Notes: generated by a model from the letters alone, not told the origin. A stretch of DNA of 64,000 nt from Sphingomonas ginsenosidimutans (GCF_002374835.1 NZ_NWVD01000003.1:403261-467260); one strand, 5' to 3'. Shown: positions 35,434 to 45,111, numbered from the stretch's first letter. Numbers and translations are program-made.

Positions 35434-36967
35434 GGGCGACCTTTCGGGCGGAACGGCGGACGGGGGCGGCGGGGATGCGCGCTGCGCGGCGGCCGGCGAA
35501 GGCGAGCGCGACGGCCATCGCCGCCATCGCGGAATCGAAGGCGAGGAACAGCGGATCGCCCGCCGCCAGCCGCGGGGTGGCGAGCGCATCGACGATCGGG
35601 ATCGCGGCGAAGGCGACCGCGCCGAGCGCGAACAGATCGCGCCACGCCAGCCGCGGCGCGCGCGCGCATTGCAGCAGTGCGGCGGCGCCCCAGGTCCAGA
35701 ACATCGCCGCCACCTCCGCATCGGCGCGCCCCGGCATGCCGGCGGGCAGCAGCCGGTTGGCGAGCAGGAACGCCGCCATCCCCAGCGGCAAGCCGGCGAT
35801 GGTGGCGATGTTGAGCCGCTCGACCAGCCGCAGCCCGAAGAAGGGCGTCGCGCCCGGCCGGCGGCGCGCCGCGGTCCACAGCAGCAGCCCGGTGCCGACC
35901 ATCGCCACGCCGCTCAGCCCCAGCACGAACAGCGTCCAGCGCAGCGCCGGGCCGGCGAACTGCGCCATGTGCAGCCCCAGCAGCACGTTGGCGGTGGTGA
36001 TCGCAGCGCCGGGGGGCGCCGAGGCCGACAGCAGCCGGCCGGTCGTGCCCGAATAGGTCGCGCTGACGCCGCGGGCGGCGACCGACGCGCCGTTGCCGCG
36101 CGTGACGGTGACGGTCGCCGCGGCGTCATTGGGGTGGCTGACGACGAGACGCCCCGCCGCGCCGCCCAGCCGCCGTTCGGCGTCGCGCACCAGCGGCGCG
36201 ATGGCGACCAGCGGCGCGGGGCGCCCGGTCGGCTCGACATCGGCGGCCAGGCCATAGGCTTCCTGAGCGAAGCGCGCCGGCTGCGGGTAATTGGCGACGA
36301 TCGGCCAGGGCATGTACATCACCACCAGCGTGACAAGGCCGGTGTAGGTGATGACCGCATGGTACGGCAGCGCCAGCACCGCGCTGACATTGTGCGCGTC
36401 GAGCCAGCTGCGCTGCCCCTTGTTCCAGCGCAGCGTGAAGAAATCGGCGAAGATGCGCTTGTGCGTGACCACGCCGGAGATGATCGCGCCGAGCATGAAC
36501 ATCGCGCAGACACCCGCCAGCCAGCGGCCCCAGGGGTAGGGCAGCTGGAGCTGGAAGTGGAAGCGGTAGAAATGCTCGCCCCCGCGCGTGTCGCGCGCGG
36601 CGACCGGATCGCCGGTGGCGGGATCGAGCACCAGTTCCTCGGCACGGGGGCGGCGGGGGCGGGGGGCGCCCTCGGCCGCGGGTTTCGGCTGTTCGAACAC
36701 CCGCGTCACCGCGGTGCGTTCGTCGGGGAGCGCGATGAACCATTGCACGTCATCGGCGCCGACGCGCTGGAGATGGCGGACCGCGGCGGCGGCGGCGTCC
36801 GCCGGGGCGGTGCGGTTGGCGGCGATCTCCGGCTGCATCCAGCGCGTGATCTCCGGGCGGAAATAGCTGGCGGTGCCGGTGGCGAACATCGCGAACAGCA
36901 GCCAGCCGGCGACCAGCCCCAGCCAGCCGTGGATCCACGCCATCGACTGACGCAGCGCGCGAATCAC
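35426..36967 (-). CDS. PepSY-associated membrane protein (probable siderophore-iron reductase)
   Basis: The 513-residue inner-membrane protein starts with SMAWIHGWLGLVAGWLLFAMF, the hallmark of PepSY-TM proteins. It has further helices at about 190-210 (FMLGAIISGVV), 240-265 and several at the C-terminus, with a periplasmic domain between. Conserved histidines (HGW, HKR, HNV, YHAVITYTG) could bind heme or iron. Relatives such as FoxB and FpvG reduce ferric siderophores in the periplasm. GTG at 36967 overlaps the DUF3649 stop (GTGA), so the three genes are coupled. Confidence 0.85.
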   Translation of the reverse strand: MIRALRQSMAWIHGWLGLVAGWLLFAMFATGTASYFRPEITRWMQPEIAANRTAPADAAAAAVRHLQRVGADDVQWFIALPDERTAVTRVFEQPKPAAEGAPRPRRPRAEELVLDPATGDPVAARDTRGGEHFYRFHFQLQLPYPWGRWLAGVCAMFMLGAIISGVVTHKRIFADFFTLRWNKGQRSWLDAHNVSAVLALPYHAVITYTGLVTLVVMYMPWPIVANYPQPARFAQEAYGLAADVEPTGRPAPLVAIAPLVRDAERRLGGAAGRLVVSHPNDAAATVTVTRGNGASVAARGVSATYSGTTGRLLSASAPPGAAITTANVLLGLHMAQFAGPALRWTLFVLGLSGVAMVGTGLLLWTAARRRPGATPFFGLRLVERLNIATIAGLPLGMAAFLLANRLLPAGMPGRADAEVAAMFWTWGAAALLQCARAPRLAWRDLFALGAVAFAAIPIVDALATPRLAAGDPLFLAFDSAMAAMAVALAFAGRRAARIPAAPVRRSARKVAHA

Positions 36968-37305
36968 GGGCGCACCCCGATCAGCCACACCGCCGCGCCC
37001 ATCAGCAGCGCGCCGCCCCACACGATGGCCGCGACGCGCGCCAGCGAGGCTTCGGCGAAACACCACAGGCCGACGATCGCATAGAGGAGGAACGACAGGA
37101 TCATGGCCCAGACGGTTGCCTCCACCCGCGCGATCGGCAGCAGCCGGGCGGTCAGCGACGTGGCGGTGGCGGCGAAGGCGTAATTGCCCAGGAACGCGGT
37201 GATGCAACGCGCGGTCATCGCCCAGGCGGCGGGGCGGATGCGCCAGCGTGGCCGCGCTGGCGGCACGGCCCCCGATCCGGCGCGTCGCATCAACATTACC
37301 GACAA
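36964..37305 (-). CDS. DUF3649 family membrane protein
   Basis: The 113-residue protein has three hydrophobic helices (AITAFLGNYAFAATATSL-like, VWAMILSFLLYAIVGLWCFAE, GGALLMGAAVWLIG) after a basic N-terminus. It heads the DUF3649-PepSY-DUF3325 operon, 71 bases from the divergent receptor start. Its partners suggest a small accessory subunit of the iron-reducing membrane complex. The ATG may be 37305, 37296 or 37290. Confidence 0.8.
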   Translation of the reverse strand: MSVMLMRRAGSGAVPPARPRWRIRPAAWAMTARCITAFLGNYAFAATATSLTARLLPIARVEATVWAMILSFLLYAIVGLWCFAEASLARVAAIVWGGALLMGAAVWLIGVRP

Positions 37306-37343
37306 CCCCCTTGCCCATTGATCGCAACCCCCTTAGCAGCGTC

Positions 37344-37364
37344 TGCGAGTCACTATCAATAGCG
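37344..37364. promoter_or_regulatory. Possible Fur-type iron box
   Basis: TGCGAGTCACTATCAATAGCG lies between the divergent receptor and PepSY-operon starts, 13 bases before the receptor ATG. It partly resembles TGCGAAT-type Fur/Irr boxes of alphaproteobacteria, but the dyad is weak. The call rests mainly on position. Confidence 0.3.
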
Positions 37365-37376
37365 GAAAGAACAATC

Positions 37377-39641
37377 ATGCGGGGACGAAGGGGCTGGGCG
37401 ATCGCGGCGCTGCTGCTGGGCGGTGCGCCGGCGACGGGATGGGCGATGCCGGGTGCGACGGAGGATGCCGTCGCCGCCGACCCGCAGGTGCGCGACAATG
37501 ACGACGTGATCGTCAACGGCGTGCGCGAGCGGGCGACCGGCGATGCGGGCGCCAAGACGCCGACCCCGCTGATCGCGCTGCCGCAGGCGGTGGCGGTGAT
37601 CGACGAGACCGAGCTGCTGCGCCGCAACGTGCAGTCGATCAACCAGGCGCTCGGCTATGTCGCGGGGGTCGCGCCCAACCAGCGCGGCAATGTCGCCACG
37701 CGCTACGACCAGCTGTACATCCGCGGGTTCACGCCGGGCATCTACATGGACGGGATGCGGCTGCTGGGCGGTATCTATGCCAGCCCGCAGATCGATTTCC
37801 ACCTGGTCGACCGCGTCGACATCATCAAGGGGCCGGCATCGGTCCTGTATGGCAATTCCACCCCCGGCGGGCTGGTCAACCTGACCAGCAAGGTGCCGTA
37901 CCGCGAGGCGGGCGGGCGGATCGAGCTGGCGGCGGGCAATTTCGACCTGCTGCGCTCGTCGATCGACGTGAACCAGCCGCTCGACCGCGACGGCAAGCTG
38001 CTGTTCCGCGTGATCGCGGGGGCGGAGCGGTCCGACGGCTTCATCGCGCTGACCCGCAACCGGCGCTATTATGCGCGCCCGATGCTGACCTTCGCGCCCG
38101 ACGACGCGACCAGCGTCACGCTGATCCTCAACTACCAGCGCGATCCCGAAGCGGCGTCGTACAGCGGCGTGCCGGTGTACGGCTCGGCGCTGCCCAGCCC
38201 GCTGGGGGCGCTGCCGGTGAACCTCAACGTCTCCGAACCGGCCTATGAGGCGTTCGACCGGACGCAGAAGTCGGCCACCGTGCTGCTGCGCCATCAGCTG
38301 AACGACGCGCTGACCTGGACCACCAATGCACGCTACTTGGATATCGACCTGCACTATCGGCAGATCTATCTGTCGTTCAACGCCAACACCAACCTGGACG
38401 CCAGCGGCAACACCGATCTGTCGCGGATCACGCGCGGCGGCGGCGGCGCGGACGAGGCGTTCCGCACGATCACGCTCGACAACCGGCTGGCGGCGGACCT
38501 TGCGACCGGGCCGGTGCGCCACACGCTGCTGGCGGGGCTGGACTGGCAGAACAACCGTGGCAGCAACGACCAGGCGTTCGCGATCGGCACCAGCGCCAAC
38601 CCGGCGATCAGCATGCCCAACCTGGACCTTTACGCCCCCGTCTATGGCCGCAACCTGCCGTCGAGCAACCTGCTGCTGTTCCCCGGCGTGACGCGCAATT
38701 TCCGCAAGATCGACCAGGTCGGCGTCTATGCGCAGGACCAGATCGCGATCGGCGGGTTGAACGTAATCGCGAGCGGGCGGTACGACTGGTATTCGACGCT
38801 GACCCGAAATCGCATCAGCGGGGCCGTCACCCGGCTGTCGCAGACCGCCTTCACCGGGCGGGTCGGCGCGCTGTACGAGACCAAACTGGGACTGTCGCCG
38901 TTCGTCAGCTATTCCGAAAGCTTCGAGCCGCAGACCGGGACGACGTTCGACGGGACGCCGTTCGTCCCCGTCACCGGGCGGCAGTACGAGGCGGGGCTGA
39001 AATACCAGCCGCGCGGCACCAGCGCGCTGTTCACGCTGTCGGCCTACGACCTGCGCCGCCAGAACGCGACCGTGCCCGACCCGGTCAACATCGGCTTTTC
39101 GATCCAGGCGGGCGAGGTGAAGGTGCGCGGCATCGAGCTGGACGGGCGCGGCGATATCGCCCCCGGCCTGTCGGTGACGGTCGCGGGCAGCTATACCGAT
39201 GCGCTGACGGTGCGCGGCAATCCGCCGACCGGCACCGGCGACCAGCTGGCCGGGGTGACCGGCACCCGCCCGCTGGGCATCCCCAAGTGGAGCGCGTCGA
39301 GCTTCGTCGCATGGGACCTGAAACATGCCGCGGCGGGCGCGCTGGGCGGGCTGAACCTGGGCGCGGGCGTCCGCTACGTCGGCGAATCGGACGGGACGGC
39401 GCAGATCACGCGCAACCGGCAGCTGGTCACGACGCGCTTCGCCTCGCCCGGTTTCGTGCTAGCCGATGCGCTGATCGGCTACGACATCGGCGTGCTCGAC
39501 CCATCGCTGGCGGGGCTGAGCCTTAGCGTCAATGCGCAGAACCTGTTCGACAAGCGGCATATCGCCAGCTGCTTCTTCAACAACAGCTGCTATTTCGGCG
39601 CGTCGCGCACCGTCGTGGGGACGCTGCGCTACAATTGGTGA
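37377..39641 (+). CDS. TonB-dependent siderophore receptor (FhuA/FoxA-like)
   Basis: The 754-residue outer-membrane receptor has a signal sequence ending near GWAMPG and a plug with LPQAVAVIDETELLRRNVQS, GVAPNQRGNVATRYDQLYIRGFTPGIYMDGM and VDIIKGPASVLYGNSTPGG. A barrel follows and ends in GTLRYNW. NLFDKRHIASCFFNNSCYFGA near the C-terminus carries the paired Cys of ferric-hydroxamate receptors. Together with the divergent DUF3649/PepSY/DUF3325 genes it probably imports a ferric siderophore for reduction in the periplasm. Confidence 0.93.
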   Translation: MRGRRGWAIAALLLGGAPATGWAMPGATEDAVAADPQVRDNDDVIVNGVRERATGDAGAKTPTPLIALPQAVAVIDETELLRRNVQSINQALGYVAGVAPNQRGNVATRYDQLYIRGFTPGIYMDGMRLLGGIYASPQIDFHLVDRVDIIKGPASVLYGNSTPGGLVNLTSKVPYREAGGRIELAAGNFDLLRSSIDVNQPLDRDGKLLFRVIAGAERSDGFIALTRNRRYYARPMLTFAPDDATSVTLILNYQRDPEAASYSGVPVYGSALPSPLGALPVNLNVSEPAYEAFDRTQKSATVLLRHQLNDALTWTTNARYLDIDLHYRQIYLSFNANTNLDASGNTDLSRITRGGGGADEAFRTITLDNRLAADLATGPVRHTLLAGLDWQNNRGSNDQAFAIGTSANPAISMPNLDLYAPVYGRNLPSSNLLLFPGVTRNFRKIDQVGVYAQDQIAIGGLNVIASGRYDWYSTLTRNRISGAVTRLSQTAFTGRVGALYETKLGLSPFVSYSESFEPQTGTTFDGTPFVPVTGRQYEAGLKYQPRGTSALFTLSAYDLRRQNATVPDPVNIGFSIQAGEVKVRGIELDGRGDIAPGLSVTVAGSYTDALTVRGNPPTGTGDQLAGVTGTRPLGIPKWSASSFVAWDLKHAAAGALGGLNLGAGVRYVGESDGTAQITRNRQLVTTRFASPGFVLADALIGYDIGVLDPSLAGLSLSVNAQNLFDKRHIASCFFNNSCYFGASRTVVGTLRYNW

Positions 39642-39659
39642 CGGCTGGATAAGGCGGGC

Positions 39660-40319
39660 ATGTTCTGCCACGGGGGAGCGATGAGTGCGCTCCCCCTGTT
39701 GCTGTCGCTTGCCGCCGCCGCCGCTGCCGCCCCCGCCCCCGCCGCCCCTGCGCAGGAACCGCCGCCGATCGTCGTGCGCGCGCCGGAGCCCGCGCAGCCG
39801 CAGACCCCCGCGACGATGGTGGTCGAGCCGGTGGCGATGATGATCGCGACGTTCGACGCCAATGGCGATGCGCTGGTCGACCGGTCGGAGATGATCGACG
39901 GCGTGCGCGCGTCGTTCGAGGCGATCGACACCGCGCATACCGGCGCGCTGCGCTACATCGCCTATTCCGACTGGGCGGCGAAGTTCCTGGGCGATGCCAA
40001 TGCGCTGCCCAGCCCGTATGAGGTGGATCGCAACAACGACGGGAAGGTCACGCTGGACGAGCTGCTCGACCAGTTCAGCCGCCTGTTCGCGCGCTACGAC
40101 AAGGACGGCAGCAAGACGATCAGCCGCGCCGAGCTGCTGACGTTCCGCACCATGCCGATCGGCGCGGACGGCCCGACGATGGGGCGCGGCGCGCCGCGCG
40201 GGAAGGGCAAGCCCGATGCCGGGGCGGTGCCGCGCGGCGGGCACGACCCGCGCGCGCCCGAGCCGGACGACAAGTCGGACGGCGACAGGGAAGGCGGCAA
40301 CAGAGCCGGCGGGCGATGA
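39660..40319 (+). CDS. Secreted EF-hand calcium-binding protein
   Basis: The 219-residue protein has a signal sequence ([22 protein letters not shown] 39681 with GGGGGAG upstream may be the true start) and a Pro/Ala linker. Three EF-hand loops follow: [24 protein letters not shown] and [13 protein letters not shown] charged Gly/Arg tail ends the protein. Such periplasmic EF-hand proteins are common in sphingomonads but have no assigned role. The stop overlaps the tgt ATG (ATGA). Confidence 0.85.
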   Translation: MFCHGGAMSALPLLLSLAAAAAAAPAPAAPAQEPPPIVVRAPEPAQPQTPATMVVEPVAMMIATFDANGDALVDRSEMIDGVRASFEAIDTAHTGALRYIAYSDWAAKFLGDANALPSPYEVDRNNDGKVTLDELLDQFSRLFARYDKDGSKTISRAELLTFRTMPIGADGPTMGRGAPRGKGKPDAGAVPRGGHDPRAPEPDDKSDGDREGGNRAGGR

Positions 40320-41467
40320 GCGCGCCGCGCTTCGCCTTCACGATCGCCGCGACCGACGGCGCGGCGCGCACCGGCGCGATCGCGATGGAGCGCGGCACGA
40401 TCCGCACGCCCGCGTTCATGCCGGTCGGCACCGCCGCGACGGTGAAGGCGATGAAGCCCGCCGACGTCGCGCGCGCGGGCGCGGACATCATCCTGGGCAA
40501 CACCTATCACCTGATGCTGCGCCCCGGCGCGGAGCGGGTGGCGCGGCTGGGTGGGCTGCACGCCTTCATGGGGTGGGAACGGCCGATCCTGACCGATTCG
40601 GGCGGCTATCAGGTGATGAGCCTGTCCGAACTGACCAAACGATCGGAGGAGGGCGTCGCCTTCGCCAGCCATCTGGACGGCACCCGGCACCTCATCACCC
40701 CCGAACGCTCGATCGAGATCCAGCGGCTGCTGGGCAGCAACATCACGATGGCGTTCGACGAACTGGTGCCGACCACCTCCACCCGCGAGGTGCAGGCCGC
40801 GGCGATGGAGCGATCGATGCGCTGGGCGAAGCGCAGCCGCGACGCCTTCCACGACGCGGACGGCGGTGTCCATGCGGCGCATAACGCGATCTTCGGCATC
40901 CAGCAGGGCGCGCTGGACGAAGGGTTGCGCAAGGCGAGCGCCGATGCGCTGATCGACATCGGCTTCGACGGCTATGCGATCGGCGGGCTGGCGGTGGGCG
41001 AGGGACAGGAGGCGATGTTCGCGTGCCTTGACTACGCGCCCGGCCAGCTGCCCGCCGACCGCCCGCGCTATCTGATGGGGGTGGGCAAGCCCGACGATAT
41101 CGTCGGCGCGGTGGAGCGCGGGGTCGACATGTTCGATTGCGTGATGCCGACGCGATCGGGGCGCACTGGCCAGGCGTTCACGCGCAGCGGGCCGATCAAC
41201 ATCCGCAACGCGCGCTTCAACGAGGATCAGGGGCCGCTGGACCCCGAATGCGGCTGCGCGGTGTGCGCGACGTGGAGCCGTGCCTATCTCCACCATCTGG
41301 TCCGCAGTGGCGAGATTCTGGGTGCGATGTTGATGACCGAACACAATATCGCCTTTTACGAGGCGTTGATGGCGGACCTGCGCGCCGCCATCGCCGAGCA
41401 GCGGCTGGCGGCGTTCGCCAGCGGTTTCCGCGCGCGTTACGGCGCGGGCAAAGGAGGACAAGGATGA
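40316..41467 (+). CDS. tgt: tRNA-guanine transglycosylase
   Basis: The 383-residue enzyme inserts the preQ1 base at position 34 of tRNAs with GUN anticodons. The active-site region [12 protein letters not shown], the second Asp in [13 protein letters not shown], and the zinc site [16 protein letters not shown] (three Cys and His) are all present. It is coupled to both neighbours by ATGA overlaps. Confidence 0.97.
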   Translation: MSAPRFAFTIAATDGAARTGAIAMERGTIRTPAFMPVGTAATVKAMKPADVARAGADIILGNTYHLMLRPGAERVARLGGLHAFMGWERPILTDSGGYQVMSLSELTKRSEEGVAFASHLDGTRHLITPERSIEIQRLLGSNITMAFDELVPTTSTREVQAAAMERSMRWAKRSRDAFHDADGGVHAAHNAIFGIQQGALDEGLRKASADALIDIGFDGYAIGGLAVGEGQEAMFACLDYAPGQLPADRPRYLMGVGKPDDIVGAVERGVDMFDCVMPTRSGRTGQAFTRSGPINIRNARFNEDQGPLDPECGCAVCATWSRAYLHHLVRSGEILGAMLMTEHNIAFYEALMADLRAAIAEQRLAAFASGFRARYGAGKGGQG

Positions 41468-41694
41468 CCGACGCAACCGACCCGACCGAGCCGAACGAGA
41501 TCCTGGCGACCGTCGCCGCCGCCAAGGCGCATGAGGAAGCCGGCGTGGGCAAGGATGCAGCGATGCATCGCGGCGGGCGCTGGCAGATCGGCAAGACGTG
41601 GCTGGGCGTGGGCATCGGTTCCGCCGCGGTCGCCGCGGCGGTGCTGTTCGCCAATTCGCAGCGCGACAGCCGCCGGGGCGATAAGAAAAAGTAA
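41464..41694 (+). CDS. Small single-helix membrane protein of unknown function
   Basis: The 76-residue protein has an acidic N-terminus ([14 protein letters not shown]), one membrane helix ([19 protein letters not shown]) and a very basic tail ([11 protein letters not shown]). Its ATG overlaps the tgt stop as ATGA and AGGAGGA-like bases precede it, so it is a genuine downstream gene of tgt. No family is recognised. Confidence 0.75.
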   Translation: MTDATDPTEPNEILATVAAAKAHEEAGVGKDAAMHRGGRWQIGKTWLGVGIGSAAVAAAVLFANSQRDSRRGDKKK

Positions 41695-41756
41695 GGGCCG
41701 GCGCGCTAGGCGATAGCGACGCGCCCGGCGGGCGGGCGCGTGCGAGGAGCCGGGCC

Positions 41757-42806
41757 GTGCGCGCCTTCTTCCCCACCGGTCAGCGATCGCAGCGCGCCGC
41801 CCTGTTCTGGGCGCGCCGGCTGCTGGCGGTGATCGGGGCGCTGATCGTGGTCGGCGCCGGGGCGCTGGCGGCGCAGGCCGCGATGCTGATGCTGGCATCG
41901 CCGCGCATCCTGGTGAGCCGTGCGCTGCCCGCCCCGGTCGCCGCCGAGGCGGCCCCGGGGGGCGCCGACCCCGCCACCTTCGCCTCACCCGCGCGCGGCA
42001 CGACGGGAACCGCCCCGCTGCCCGCCGCCCCCGCCTTTGCCGCGCGGATCGCGGGCGATGCGAAGGTGACGCCGGCGCGCCCGTTCACGCTGGCGGGAAT
42101 CGCGCCGATCGACCGCGCGCGCGCGCTGCAATGCCTGACCGCCGCGATCTATTACGAGGCGGCGTCGGAATCGGACGAGGGCGAGCGCGCGGTGGCGCAG
42201 GTGGTGCTGAACCGCGTGCGGCATCCGGCATTCCCCGCCAGCGTGTGCGGCGTCGTCTATCAGGGCGTCGGTGCCGCCGGGGGCGGGTGCCAGTTCAGCT
42301 TCGCCTGCGACGGTGCGAGCGCGCGGATGCCGAGCCGGCAGGGCTGGGCGCGCGCGGCGCGGATCGCGGCGGCGGCGCTCAACGGCTCGGTCTACGCCCC
42401 CGTCGGCCTTGCCACCCATTACCATACGTTCGCGGTGACCCCGGCGTGGAACCGCACCTTGGTGATGACCGATGCGGTGGGGGCGCATTTCTTCCACCGC
42501 TGGAAAGGCTTCTGGGGGACGGCGGCGGCGTTCGTGCAGCGCTATCGCGGCGGCGAGCTGTTGCCCGCGGGGCCGGTGGCGGCGCCGGGCGTGGCCGGGG
42601 CAGGGGCAGGGGCAGGGGCAGGGGCAGGGGCGATGCCGGTCGGGGTGTCGACCCCCGCGCTTGTTCCCGCGGCCCCGGGCGGGGTGATGGGCGGGGCGCT
42701 GGTGCCTGCGCCCGCGCCGTCACCCGCTGCGCGGGGCGCGGGCGATCACTTGCCCGAATCCCCGATCCTCGACCGGTGGAAGGATTCGGGCAAGCCGCTG
42801 CGCTGA
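41757..42806 (+). CDS. Cell-wall hydrolase, SleB/CwlJ family
   Basis: The 349-residue protein has an N-terminal membrane anchor (LLAVIGALIVVGAGALAAQAAMLML) and a SleB domain at about residues 120-250. The motifs are AIYYEAASESDEGERAVAQVVLNRVRHPAFP (catalytic Glu), CGVVYQG, CQFSFACDG and ATHYHT. It should cut peptidoglycan as a lytic transglycosylase-like enzyme. After the domain a GA-repeat linker is coded by GGGGCA units. The GTG at 41757 follows GAGGAG; there is a 62-base gap from the previous gene. Confidence 0.9.
   Translation: MRAFFPTGQRSQRAALFWARRLLAVIGALIVVGAGALAAQAAMLMLASPRILVSRALPAPVAAEAAPGGADPATFASPARGTTGTAPLPAAPAFAARIAGDAKVTPARPFTLAGIAPIDRARALQCLTAAIYYEAASESDEGERAVAQVVLNRVRHPAFPASVCGVVYQGVGAAGGGCQFSFACDGASARMPSRQGWARAARIAAAALNGSVYAPVGLATHYHTFAVTPAWNRTLVMTDAVGAHFFHRWKGFWGTAAAFVQRYRGGELLPAGPVAAPGVAGAGAGAGAGAGAMPVGVSTPALVPAAPGGVMGGALVPAPAPSPAARGAGDHLPESPILDRWKDSGKPLR
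42597..42632. repeat. In-frame microsatellite, GGGGCA repeated about six times
   Basis: Five perfect GGGGCA units (42597-42626) and a partial sixth encode Gly-Ala repeats in the C-terminal linker of the SleB-type protein. Because each unit is six bases, slippage changes linker length but not the frame. Confidence 0.85.
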
Positions 42807-42809
42807 GGG

Positions 42810-42998
42810 TCATGTCGCCGCACGCTCGCGCTCGGCGATCCGGGCGAGGATCGCGCGCTTTTCCGCCGTGTCGGCGCTGCTCCACCCGGCGATCTCGCCG
42901 ATCGTGCGGTAACAGCCCAGGCAAAGCCCGGACACGGGATCCATGGTGCAGACGAGGTTGCACGGCGACGCCGGAACGTCGTCGGCCTGTTCGGTCAT
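42810..42998 (-). CDS. DUF1289 domain protein
   Basis: The 62-residue protein has the DUF1289 cysteine pattern SPCNLVCTMDPVSGLCLGCYRTIGEIAGW, four Cys that probably bind a metal, and a helical tail (KRAILARIAERER). Its ATG overlaps the TGA of the DEAD helicase gene (ATGA), so it is translated with it. Family members occur beside RNA- or redox-related genes; function is unknown. Confidence 0.85.
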   Translation of the reverse strand: MTEQADDVPASPCNLVCTMDPVSGLCLGCYRTIGEIAGWSSADTAEKRAILARIAERERAAT

Positions 42999-44416
42999 GA
43001 CGTGAGGGCGACCCCGAGGAAGTCCGGGATCGGGCCGTTCCAGCCGCCATCGTCGGGACCGTCCTGGAACGTATCGCGGCGTTGCGGGCGCTGGTGACGG
43101 GGTTCGGCGGTGTCCGCCATGCGCGGCGCGGGCGGGGCGCGATCCGGGCGGGCCGGGCGCTCGCGGCGCTCGGCGGGCGCGGGACGTTCGGCGCGTTCGG
43201 TCCGCTCGGCACGTTCGGGGCGCTCGGTCCGTTCGGGGCGCTCGCGGGTGCGGCGGCGGGCGGGACGGGCGTCGTCTTCCGCCTCCGCCGTCTCCGGCAG
43301 CGCGTCGAGCCGCGGGATCGCCTGTCCGGTCAGCTTCTCGATATTCTCGACATTTTCCTGATCGTCCGGCCCCATCAGCGTATAGGACACGCCGGTCGCG
43401 CCGCCGCGCCCGGTACGGCCGATGCGGTGGACGTAATCGTCCGGGTGCCACGGCGCGTCGAAATTGACGACATGGCTGACGCCCTTGATGTCCAGCCCGC
43501 GCGCGGCCACGTCGCTGGCGACCAGGATGTTGACGTCGCCCTTCTTGAACCGGTCCAGTTCGGCGAGGCGCGCGGGCTGGTCCATGTCGCCATGGATCTC
43601 GCCCGAGGCGAAGCCGTGCTGTTTCAGGTTCTTGTTGAGCTCGCGCACCGTCGTCTTGCGGTTGCAGAAGATGATCGCAGTGCGCACGTCGTCCTGGCGC
43701 AGCAGGGTGCGCAGGCTGCGGCGCTTCTCGAACGCGCTGCCCTTCACCGGCACCACCCACTGGGTGATGTTGATGTTGGTGCTGGCGGGGCGTGCGACCT
43801 CGATCGTCTTGGGATTGCTGAGGAAGCGGTCGGCCAGCTTCTTGATCGGCGCGGGCATCGTCGCGCTGAACAGCAGGGTCTGGCGCTGTGCCGGCAGCTT
43901 GGTGCAAATCTCCTCGATATCGGGGATGAACCCCATGTCGAGCATCCGGTCCGCTTCGTCGATGACCAGCATCGAACAGCCGGTCAGCAGGATCTTGCCG
44001 CGGCCAAACAGGTCCATCAGCCGGCCCGGCGTGGCGATCAGCACGTCGACGCCCTTTTCCAGCGCCTTGACCTGATCGCCCATCTGTACGCCGCCGATCA
44101 GCAGCGCCATCGAAAGCTTGTGATACTTGCCGTAGATCTCGAAATTCTCGGCCACCTGCGCGGCCAGTTCGCGTGTCGGCTCCAGGATCAGGCTGCGCGG
44201 CATGCGCGCGCGGCTGCGCCCCTGCGCCAGGATGTCGATCATCGGCAGCACGAAGCTGGCGGTCTTGCCGGTGCCGGTCTGCGCGATGCCGATGATGTCG
44301 CGCATCATCAGCACCGACGGGATGGCGCTGGCCTGGATCGGCGTCGGCTCGGTATAGCCGGTGTCGCCGACGGCGCGGAGGAGTTCGTCGGAAAGGCCGA
44401 GGTCGGCGAAGCTCAT
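42995..44416 (-). CDS. rhlE: DEAD-box RNA helicase (RhlE-like)
   Basis: The 473-residue helicase has the full motif set: Q motif GYTEPTPIQ, AQTGTGKT, PTRELAAQ, TPGRLMDL, VIDEADRMLD, FSATMP, IIFCNRK, DVAARGLDI and HRIGRTGRGG. The last 95 residues form a low-complexity tail of RPERTERPERAER-type repeats, a likely RNA-binding region as in RhlE. It probably unwinds RNA in ribosome assembly, decay or cold growth. The tail is coded by degenerate repeats of about 12 bases. Confidence 0.94.
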   Translation of the reverse strand: MSFADLGLSDELLRAVGDTGYTEPTPIQASAIPSVLMMRDIIGIAQTGTGKTASFVLPMIDILAQGRSRARMPRSLILEPTRELAAQVAENFEIYGKYHKLSMALLIGGVQMGDQVKALEKGVDVLIATPGRLMDLFGRGKILLTGCSMLVIDEADRMLDMGFIPDIEEICTKLPAQRQTLLFSATMPAPIKKLADRFLSNPKTIEVARPASTNINITQWVVPVKGSAFEKRRSLRTLLRQDDVRTAIIFCNRKTTVRELNKNLKQHGFASGEIHGDMDQPARLAELDRFKKGDVNILVASDVAARGLDIKGVSHVVNFDAPWHPDDYVHRIGRTGRGGATGVSYTLMGPDDQENVENIEKLTGQAIPRLDALPETAEAEDDARPARRRTRERPERTERPERAERTERAERPAPAERRERPARPDRAPPAPRMADTAEPRHQRPQRRDTFQDGPDDGGWNGPIPDFLGVALTS

Positions 44417-44532
44417 GCAGATGTCCGGTTGCCGGGGGCGGGCGCGGCCGGCGCCGACGCCCCTTTTCTATCCCGTCCGCGCTTCCCGATCACGGCCGCA
44501 AAGTCAAGGAATATGCGCGGTCGAGCGGGTTT

Positions 44533-45003
44533 TCAGCGGGCCGCCACCAGCTTTCGGAACTGCGCGATCGCGCAGCGGCCGCCCGATCGCGTGCGGATCG
44601 CGTCGCGCCGGGCGCAGATTTTGCCGTCGGCGGTCGGCTTCAGGTACATGCCCGAATAGAAATCGAGCGTCGGGCATTGCGAATCCAGCCGCGCGCGCAC
44701 GCGCTGCGCCCCCTCGACGATCAGATCGACCTCGCCGTCGCGGCCGATCGCCGCGCCGGTCAGCGACGTCATCGTCAGGCAGCGCGGTCCCCTGCGCTCG
44801 CGCCACTCCACCGGTGCCGGCGCGCGCATCGCCATCCGCGAGGCCGCGGGCATCCGGGGGATGCGGATGATGAGCCGTTCGTGGATCGTCAGCTGCGCCC
44901 ATTGCGTGCCGTCGGCCAGCGTATCCGGCGCGGGCGCGCGCGCACCCGCCGCCAAGGGGGCGGCCATCGCGAGCAGCAGGGCGGGCGGAAGGCGCGGGAT
45001 CAT
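44533..45003 (-). CDS. Exported protein of unknown function
   Basis: The 156-residue protein has a signal peptide (MIPRLPPALLLAMAAPLAAGARA). Its mature part contains LTIHERLIIRIPRMP, CLTMTSLTGAAIGRDGEVDLIV and SQCPTLDFYSGMYLKPTADGKICARRDAIRTRSGGRC, with four cysteines that could form disulfides. It looks like a conserved sphingomonad periplasmic protein. The ATG at 45003 is chosen for the signal peptide. Confidence 0.75.
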   Translation of the reverse strand: MIPRLPPALLLAMAAPLAAGARAPAPDTLADGTQWAQLTIHERLIIRIPRMPAASRMAMRAPAPVEWRERRGPRCLTMTSLTGAAIGRDGEVDLIVEGAQRVRARLDSQCPTLDFYSGMYLKPTADGKICARRDAIRTRSGGRCAIAQFRKLVAAR

Positions 45004-45111
45004 GACTGGCGACCATGGCGGTGACCCGCGCCGGTTGAACGGGGGATGAACCGCCGGCCGGGCGGCGGCAGGCGATTGAACCGCGGCGCGATCGGGCGCA
45101 AGGACGCGCGC

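Noticed and set aside
37344..37364. A confident Fur box
   Set aside because: Only part of the known pattern fits and the dyad is weak, so it is kept as a low-confidence feature and not raised as a finding.
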